A stretch of 64,000 nt of DNA. Origin: Triticum aestivum (Eukaryota > Streptophyta > Magnoliopsida > Poales > Poaceae). Made by a program: the position numbers and the translations under genes. Of the stretch, positions 56,814 to 64,000 are shown piece by piece; position 1 is the stretch's first letter; each line of letters opens with the position of its first letter. The stretch is from assembly GCF_018294505.1 (NCBI RefSeq), contig NC_057796.1, positions 271,014,458 through 271,078,457 on the forward strand. The letters are read 5' to 3'. The notes under the pieces are model-generated. The model was given only the letters and a program-made list of their open reading frames with translations. It was not told the origin of the DNA and did not search any database.

Positions 56814-57377
56814 ATGGCTAGCGTGCCTACTCCTCCTTTGTCACCCGATTTCGAAGTTCTTTACTTCAAACAAAGACAGGGAGAAAATTTAAAAGATGCT
56901 TGGTATAGATTTATGGAATCTTATCGTATTTGCAATTTAAAGGGGGACGCTAAGATCTTGCTTCGTAATTTTTACATAGGATTGGATTTGCATCATAGAA
57001 AACTCCTAGACTTTGCCACTAAAGGGAATTTTATTGAGCTTGATGCCAATGCTGCCTATGAAATTTTAGAAGGAATTTTGGGAGTTCCACCTCAAAAGAA
57101 GGGGTTTTCTTTCACCCCTGAGAGAGTTCAAATGTTGGACAAACTTGGTGATCTGCATAAACATATGGTTGAAATACATAAATATAATGAACCCCTCAAA
57201 CACCTCAATGGTAGTATCAATCGCATGAATACCCTGATTACTCTTTGCAACAAGCTATTGGATATTTTGGATCTAAAGATGGTTTCTTTTCCGGAGAATT
57301 TAGGGAAGCGTAAAGAGCCTCCCGGGTTTGAAAAAATGCTGACAAAAGTTGCCAAAACTTCGGAAGACAAAACTTAG
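56814..57377 (+). CDS. Gypsy-type Gag, intact 187-codon frame
   Basis: Starts MASVPTPPLSPDFEVLYFKQ, 211 bp after the LTR. Residues about 22-95 resemble a retrotransposon Gag core (ENLKDAWYRFMESYRICN, LLRNFYIGLDLHHRKLLDFA). The second half is helical (LDKLGDLHKHMVEIHKYNEP, INRMNTLITLCNKLLDILDL) and may form a coiled coil. No CCHC knuckle. It would package the element RNA with help from other elements' Pol. It is short relative to complete gypsy Gags. The frame is intact, which fits the low divergence of the LTRs. Confidence 0.8.
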   Translation: MASVPTPPLSPDFEVLYFKQRQGENLKDAWYRFMESYRICNLKGDAKILLRNFYIGLDLHHRKLLDFATKGNFIELDANAAYEILEGILGVPPQKKGFSFTPERVQMLDKLGDLHKHMVEIHKYNEPLKHLNGSINRMNTLITLCNKLLDILDLKMVSFPENLGKRKEPPGFEKMLTKVAKTSEDKT

Positions 57378-59872
57378 ATCCTTGTTTTATGCCTAGCTAA
57401 GGGCGTAAAACTATAGCGCTTGTTGGGAGGCAACCCAATGAATAATATTTATTTTTTCCTTTTGCTTTTTGTTCTTGAGTGTTAACACAATTATGCTACT
57501 GTTATGATTGTGTTTTTTGTGTTTTAATTAGAGTTAGTGCCAAGTAAAGCCTTTAGGATCTTCTTGGGTGTCAATTGATTTGATCTTGCTGAAAAACAGA
57601 AACTTTTGACTCCAATCCCCGAATTTCTAAAATTCACTGGAGCGTGATTTTGATCTGAATTTTTTACTGTAGATTGATAAACAAATTACCTAGGACGTCT
57701 TGATTTAGCAGCATTTTTTGAGTTACAGAAGTATTCAAACAAATCAGATTGCTACAGACTGTTCTGTTTTGGCAGATTCTGTTTTCTTTGCGTTGTGTGC
57801 TTATTTTGATGGCTCTATGGTTTTCTTTGATGGGTTTTTGCCATAGAAAAGTTGGAATACAATAGATATAATGCAAGAATAAAATATGAATTGGTTTGAT
57901 ACAGTACTTATATTAGTGATTTATTTTTCTTATACTAACGGATCTCACGAAGGTTTTGTTGAGTTTTGTGTGATTGAAGTTTTCAAGTTTTGGGTTATCT
58001 TACGATGGATGAAGGAATAAGGAGTAAGAAGAGCCTAAGCTTGGGGATGCCCCGGCATCCCAAGCTATTATCCAAAAATGAGCAAGCAACTAAGCTTGGG
58101 GATGCCCCGAGTGGCATCCCCTCTTTCTTCTAACGACCGTCGGTATTTTACTTGAAACTATATTTTTATTCGTCACATACTATGTGTTTTGCTTGGAGCG
58201 TCTTGTATGATATGAGTCTTTAGTTATTTTGTTTTGCTTTTTAAGTCTTGATCCTTGATGGACACACCTATTTGAGAGAGCCAAAATTATGTCATGACTT
58301 GTTAGAATTGCTCTCTATGCTTCACTTAAATTTTTTATGAGCTATGGACTTGCTCTAGTGCTTCACTTATATCTTTTTTGAGCACGGTGTGCTTTATTAT
58401 TTTTGAAGAAATGCTCTCTTGCTTCACTTAGATTTATTTGAGAGTTAATAAAATTTTCAAGAAATTCTCTCTTGCTTCACTTAAATTAATTTGAGAGAAA
58501 GAAAAATTATGCTCATGGTCTTCACTTATATTTGTTTGAGCTTATCAAAAGCAACATATTAAAATTAGTTCCAAAGTGATAGATATACAAGAAGGATATA
58601 ATAAAAACTTTCATGAAGATCATTGGACAAAATAAACTTGATTCTTAGTAACAGTTTTGAGATATGATGATGTGATATGTGAGTCATGATTGATAAGTAA
58701 TTGTGCTTTAGTAAGAATATTGGTGTTAAGGTTTGTGATTCCCTATGCAAGCACGAAAGTCAATAGTCATGCAATGAAATTATATCCTACTTGTGGTGCA
58801 TTATTCGGTGTTAATTATGCTTAATGCTTGCTTATGAGATTATTCGTTTCTTGGTTGGTCGCTTCCCAGTCTTTTGCTAGCCTTCATTTTGCACTAAGTA
58901 TGATCTCTACTTGTGCATCCAAATCCTTAAACTCAGTTTTGCCATATGAGTCCACTATACCTACATATATGCGGTATTTCCGTGTCGTTCTAAGCAAATT
59001 TGTATGTGTCATCTCTAATTTTCAAAATAGATTTCCCTTTTGTGTGCACGTACGGCTCGCAAGGCGGTGAGGAGTTACCCATATTTTCCATGCTAAGATG
59101 TGTATTCTCACGATGACTATTTATTCACTTGTCATTGCACGAGAGTAAGGCAAAGATATTAGGGATGCCCAGTCCCAAAATGAAAAAATAATAATATGTA
59201 CTTTATGTTTTCAAATAATAAATTCCTTGGAAAGTGTTTGTATGGAAGGCAACCATGGATTCGGCTAGCCATGGAAAAGTGAAAGCATGGTGGAGAAAGG
59301 AATAAACTTTAATATCTATTTGGGAACCGCCTATGATATATCTAAGCATGGAAAGTATGAAGAACTCTAAGTCGTTTTCGTTGGTGGGAAAGGCATACCT
59401 CCCGAAATGTTTTTATCTCTCAATTTTTCGCTTTGAGCTCTGGCACCTCTACAAATCCCTACTTCCCTCTGCGAAGGGCCTTTCTTTTACTTTATGCAAT
59501 TTTTATTTTTGAATTTGAGTCTCCATCTTCTCATATAAAGCACCAACTAAGAGGCACCATGATCGTACTTGAGCATTGGGTGTAACTAATATGCGGGTAT
59601 GTTTCATGAATGGATCGATGTTTGAGCATGATGGGCTAGCGATAACTTATTTTAGCGTTGATATTTTGAAAGACATGGTTGCTTGTTGATATGCTTGAGT
59701 ATTTAAATTATCATGTCAAAACTAGACTATTGTTTTGAATTACATAAAAGTCCAAATGTCCATGCTATAAAGAAAAGAATATGATATGACATGATAGGCA
59801 GCATTCCACATCAAAAATTCTATTTTTATCACTTCCTACTCGAGGACGAGTAGGAGTTAAGCTTGGGGATGC
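57378..59872 (+). other. Element 5 non-coding interior and PPT
   Basis: Begins with GCGCTTGTTGGGAGGCAACC, which I associate with these gypsy elements after gag. AAGCTTGGGGATGCC occurs twice (about 58037 and 58092) and again as the PPT (59859-59872). A run of diverged repeats of the type TGCTTCACTTA(A/G/T)ATTTnTTTGAG lies between 58318 and 58540. No gene is recognised. Confidence 0.75.
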
Positions 59873-61468
59873 TGATACGTCTCCAACGTATCTATAATTT
59901 TTGATTGTTCCATGTTATTATATTATTAATCTTGGATGTTTTATAATCATTTTATAGTCATTTTATATCATTTTTTGGTACTAACCTATTGACATAGTGC
60001 CAAGTGCCAGTTGTTGTTTTCTGCATGTTTTTTACATCATAGGAAATCAATACCAAACAGAGTCCAATGCAACGAAACTTTACGGAGAATTTTTATGGAC
60101 CAGAAGAAATGTAATGGGCCCTGGCTGCGCCTGGGGGTGCTCCGAGGAGAGCACAACCCACCAGGGCGCGCCAGGAGGCCCAGGCGCGCCCTGGTAGGTT
60201 GTGCCCACCTTGGGTGCCCCCCCGGACCGCCTCTTTGCTCTATAAATACCCCAATATTCCAGAAACCCTAGGGTAGTCGACGAAAATCAATTCCAGCCGC
60301 CGCAGAGTCCGGAACCACCAGATCCAATCTAGACACCATCATGGATGGGGTTCACCACCTCCATTGGTGCCTCTCAGATGATGTGTGAGTAGTTCCTTGT
60401 AGACCTATGGGTCCGTAGTTAGTAGCTAGATGGCTTCCTCTCTCTCGCTGAATTCTCAATACAATGGTCTCTTGGAGATCCATATGATGTAACTCTTTTT
60501 GCGGTGTGTTTGTTGGGATCGGATGAACTTTGAGTTTATGATCAGATCTATCTTTTTATATCCATGAAAGTATTTGAGTTTCTTTGATCTCTTTTATGCA
60601 TGATTGCTTATAGCCTCGTATTTCTTATCCGATATTTGGGTTTTGTTTGGCCAACTTGATCTATTTATCTTGCAATGGGAAGAGGTGCTTTGTAGTAGGT
60701 TCGACCTTACGGTGCTTGATCCCAGTGACAAAAGGGGAACCGACATGTATGTATCATTGCTACTAAGGATAAAATGATGGGATCTATCTATACATAGATA
60801 GATCTTGTCTACATCATGTCATCGTTCTTATTGCATTACTCCGTTTCTCCATGAACTTAACACACTAGATGCATGCTGGATAGCGGTCGATGTGTGGAGT
60901 AATAGTAGTAGATGCAGGCAGGAGTCGGTCTACTAATCTTGGACGTGATGCCTATATAATGATCATTGCCTGGATATCGTCATGAGTATTTGAAGTTCTA
61001 TCAATTGCCCAACAGTAATTTGTTTACCCGCCGTTTGCTATGTTTCTCGAGAGAAGCCACTAGTGAAACCTACGGCCCCCGGGTCTCTTCCTCATATTAT
61101 TTGCCTTTGCGATCTATTTTCCTTTGCTTTTATTTTTAGATCTATTAAAATAAGAATACAAAAATACCTTGCTGCAATTTATTCTCATTTATTTTATTTG
61201 GCTTTCGATCTATCAATCTACTACAATTTTACTCACGTCTGTTTGCCTATCTTGAGGCGCCGTTACCCGAAAGGGATTGACAACCCCTTTAATACGTCGG
61301 GTTGCGAGTAGTTGTTATTTGTGTGCAGGTGCCGTTTACGTGTTGTTGCTTGGTTCTCCTACTGGTTCGATAACCTTGGTCTCATCACTGAGGGAAATAC
61401 CTACCGTCGCTGTGCTGCATCATCCCTTCCTCTTTGGGGAAATACTGACGTAGCTTCAAGCCGCATCA
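59873..61468 (+). repeat. 3' LTR of element 5
   Basis: 1,596 bp from TGATACGTCTCCAACG to AAGCCGCATCA. Contains a long GC-rich inverted repeat (60151-60204) and, 37 bp after it, the TATA-like TATAAATACC (60241). Confidence 0.92.
60151..60204. promoter_or_regulatory. 22-bp inverted repeat in the element 5 U3, upstream of TATA
   Basis: Arms 60151-60172 and 60183-60204 pair with one mismatch around a 10-nt centre (AGGAGGCCCA). The core of each arm is GGCGCGCC. The spacing to the TATA-like box is 37 bp. The copy in the 5' LTR is deleted. A very similar hairpin sits at 63503-63552 in a different LTR family. Confidence 0.85.
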
Positions 61469-61516
61469 CCCAACAAAACAAAGAGGCCTAAGATTCAGTT
61501 TATACCTCATCGCCTT

Positions 61517-61783
61517 TTGCAGGAAAACAAGCAGGAATTATGCAAAAGGGTACTGGACCTTGAGCAAGAGATCGGTGAGCTGAAGGAGGAGAACTTCATC
61601 CTCAAGTGTAAGCTGAGGAACAGGGACAAGACCGCTTCTACTTCATCACCACCACCCTCTTCTTCATCACCAAAAGAAAAATTGAGTATCGGGTATGGGC
61701 ACTCCCCTTGGCTTCTGCCAAGCTTGGGGGAGGTGCCCCGGTATCGTATCATCCCCACTATCTTTTACCTCTACTTATTTTAG
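61517..61783 (+). pseudogene. Coiled-coil C-terminal Gag-like fragment
   Basis: 88 codons, of which the first about 45 form a heptad-rich helix (RVLDLEQEIGELKEENFILK) followed by a Ser/Pro linker (SSPPPSSSSPKEK), a pattern common at the end of Gag-like proteins in these gypsy elements. The upstream reading frame is cut at the element 5 boundary, so the protein is incomplete. Sequence after about 61690 is probably beyond the true coding end. Confidence 0.5.
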
Positions 61784-63224
61784 TTCGATCCTTTGCTTTA
61801 GATGAATAAAATTTTTAGTTCGATCCTTTCTTCTCGAGAGTTTGCTTAGTGATCTATCCTTGTAATCGTGTGCGGGATATATAATAAAGTTTAGTTTGAG
61901 TTTTTGCTTTCTTTACTTTCATGCTGCAATAAAAGAAAGGAATTAAATGAAAAAGATCATATGCTAATCTTATGGTAGGTGTCGACACCACATAAGGAAA
62001 AGTATTAGTAGGAAATTTTATTAGAGATTGACAAACATAGCATTGGTTAATGATGCAACTCATGAAAGAATTAATAAGGGAAGAGAAGATTCACATATAA
62101 ATACACTATCCTAGAAATCTTTTGTGATTGTGAGCCCCCATCAAAATATTATATGCCAAAATTGTTGACCTTGGACAAGGAAGACAATGTAATGATTTAT
62201 GTTTGTTCATTTCACATAGAAGTTATATTGTCATAGATCCTTCAACATGTGGTGCTTGCCCCCTATCTTTGCTACCCAAAAATTCTGCACTAAGTAGAGA
62301 TACTACTTGTGCATCCATAAACCCTTAAACCCAAATCTTATTTTCAAGAGTCCACCATACCTACCTAAGGATTGAGTAAGATCCTTCAAGTAAGTTGTCA
62401 TCGGTGCAATAAGGCAACAAAAATTGCTTCTAAAAGTGTGAGATCAATTAGTGTAAGAGAAAATTGAGCGTTGTACGAACTTGTGATGGTGGAGAATAAA
62501 AGTGACTGACTACATAATAAAGGATGCAATCACAAGGGGCAATATAACATGATGTTCTCTTGCACTAAGGGATTGAGCATACAAACAAAAAGCGCATGGC
62601 AACCTCTGCTTCCCTCTACGAAGGGCCTATCTTTTACTTTTATGCAAGAATCAAAGTTTCCTCTCTCTATTCCTTTTATTTTTATCCTTTGGGAAGCATC
62701 ATGTGGTAAGGAAAGATCTAGGCACATATGTCCAGTTGAATATGGGCACATGAGTTATTATTGTTGACATCACCCTTGAGGTGAATACGTTGGGATGCGA
62801 AACTATAAGCCCCCATCTTTCTATGTGTCCGGTTGAAATGTTTTGCTCATGTGTATGTGGTGAGTGTTAGCAATCATAGAAGACTATATGATGGTTGAGT
62901 ATGTGGACTTGCCTAAAGGCTCCGATAGGTGACCCTTCCTGAAAAGATGATGCATTGTAGTTGCAAAGTTGACTGAGAACATAGTTTGTTGGTTTCTAAT
63001 AGAGTTTATGCTTTATACTTCAGTTGTGTGATGAATTGTCACTGATTCATGGGAAGTTCTATGATAAAAGTTCTATGATTAAATTTGTTGTTGTTATAGT
63101 AATCGACATGATGCTTCTATGTCCGTATTTTATTTTTATCAACACCTCTCTCTCTAAGCATGTGGACTTGTTTCTCGATTTCGGTTTTCGCTTGAGGACA
63201 AGCGAGGTCTAAGCTTGGGGGAGT

Positions 63225-64000
63225 TGATACGTCCATTTTGCATCATGTTTTCTTACTATTATTTATGATGTTTTTGTGCATAATAATGCTTTTTTGAGTA
63301 ATTCTAATGCCTTTTCTCTCATAATATGCAAGGTTCACACAAAGAGGGAGAATTCCGGCAGCTGGAAATCTAGTCCTGGAAAAGCTACGTCAGGCTACCT
63401 ATTCTGCACAACTCCAAACAAGCTGAAACTTCATAGAGATTTTTTATGGGATATTTGAAGAATATTGGAGCAAATAAGTACCAGAGGGGGCCCACCAGGT
63501 GGACAACCCACCTGGGCGCGCCAGGGAGCCCAGGCGCGCCCTGGTGGGTTGTGCTCACCCCGGGCCACCTCTGGTGCCCATCTTCTGGTATACAAGTCAT
63601 TTTGACCTAGAAACATCAGGAGAGGACTTTCGGGATGAAGCGCCGCCGTCTCGAGGCGGAACTTGGGCAGGAGCACTTTTGCCCTCCGACGGAGCGATTT
63701 CGGCGAGGGAACTTCCCTCCCGGAGGGGTAATCATCGCCATCATCATCACCAACAACTCTCCCATCTTGGGGAGGAAAATCTCCATCAACGTCTTCAACA
63801 TCACCATCTCCTCTCAAACCCTAGTTCATCTCTTGTGTTCAATCTTAGTGCCGGAACTATAGATCGGTGCTTGTAGGTGACTAGTAGTGTTGATTACATC
63901 TTGTAGTTGATTACTATATGGTTTATCTAGTGGAAGATTATATGTTCAGATCCAATATGCTATTTAATACCCCTCTGATCTTGAGCATGATTATCACTTG
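63225..64000 (+). repeat. 3' LTR of element 6, cut by the window end
   Basis: Starts TGATACGTCCATTTTGCATC after the PPT. Contains the inverted repeat 63503-63552 and a TATA-like GGTATACAAGTC (63587-63598). The leader includes a GC-rich stretch with frames on both strands (63431-63876) that are shadows. Confidence 0.85.
63503..63552. promoter_or_regulatory. 20-bp inverted repeat in the element 6 U3, upstream of TATA
   Basis: Arms 63503-63522 and 63533-63552 pair with one mismatch around a 10-nt centre (AGGGAGCCCA). The TATA-like site begins 37 bp beyond the second arm, the same distance as in element 5. Confidence 0.85.

Larger units (their letters stand above)
55365..61468 (+). mobile_element. 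Element 5: gag-only Ty3-gypsy-type element
   Basis: Truncated 5' LTR (55365-56603), PBS-like CACCGTTGTCGGGGAGG, a gag gene, a long non-coding interior, PPT-like AGCTTGGGGATGC, full 3' LTR (59873-61468). No protease, RT or integrase, so non-autonomous. The LTR start TGATACGTCTCCAACG and the Gag sequence suggest a Sabrina-type Triticeae family; I hold that name loosely. The first 357 bp of the 5' LTR (equivalent to 59873-60229) are missing because of element 4 insertion and the deletion ending at 45870. Confidence 0.82.
61469..64000 (+). mobile_element. Element 6: 3' part of another gypsy-type element
   Basis: The sequence after element 5 starts inside a different element: a coiled-coil coding fragment, about 1.4 kb of non-coding interior, PPT-like AGCTTGGGGGAGT (63212-63224) and the beginning of the 3' LTR (63225 onward, cut by the window). 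Its 5' part is not in the window; whether element 5 inserted into it cannot be tested because element 5's left end is lost. 62000-63200 shows no gene, only A/T-rich interior. Confidence 0.72.

Overview
The window is nuclear DNA from a large-genome grass, almost certainly Triticeae (wheat, Aegilops, barley or a relative). The evidence is the dense nesting of LTR retrotransposons whose ends and coding fragments look like Angela/BARE-type and Sire/Maximus-type Ty1-copia and several Ty3-gypsy families. CACTA ends with AGTAGCG repeats, Stowaway MITEs and a Helitron terminus fit the same picture. Family names come from memory of Triticeae repeats, not from a search. I see no bacterial-type operon, CRISPR array, rRNA or convincing tRNA gene.

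Layout. 1-2032 is a degraded retroelement tail built on a ~130-bp tandem repeat. 2033-29052 is one minus-strand Angela-like copia element (element 1, about 8.65 kb of its own sequence) split by two later insertions, each bounded by a matching 5-bp target duplication. These are a second copia element (element 2, 6765-15180, TSD CTGGT) in the protease region and a coding-free gypsy element with unequal LTRs (element 3, 15853-25790, TSD CATCA) in gag. 29053-33340 is a mosaic: a Helitron 3' end, the tail of a gypsy polyprotein with its LTR, copia and LINE scraps, and a CACTA end.

33.8-38.85 kb holds the only convincing host gene. It is a minus-strand, multi-exon gene for an EMSY-LIKE/ENT-domain protein. 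Every splice phase I reconstructed is in frame, and the ENT domain is present twice in tandem. Its largest intron carries a MITE inserted inside another inverted-repeat element.

39.1-64 kb is again repeats: a copia pol fragment; a gypsy LTR scrap; a Sire-type copia element (40377-44923) with Gag but no Pol; a CACTA end (44924-45870) fused to the truncated 5' LTR of a coding-free gypsy element (element 4, 45871-55364). Element 4 sits in the 5' LTR of a gag-only gypsy element (element 5, 55365-61468), which abuts a further gypsy element (element 6) whose 3' LTR runs off the window.

One deletion with its join at 45870 explains three truncations at once. Most elements are inactivated (stops, frameshifts, lost integrase residues, lost promoter). 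Items most worth checking are the tandem-ENT gene, the matched hairpin-to-TATA spacing in two gypsy LTR families, the 14-bp palindromic repeat cluster in the Sire-type LTR, and the paired coding-free gypsy elements that share a 3' end.
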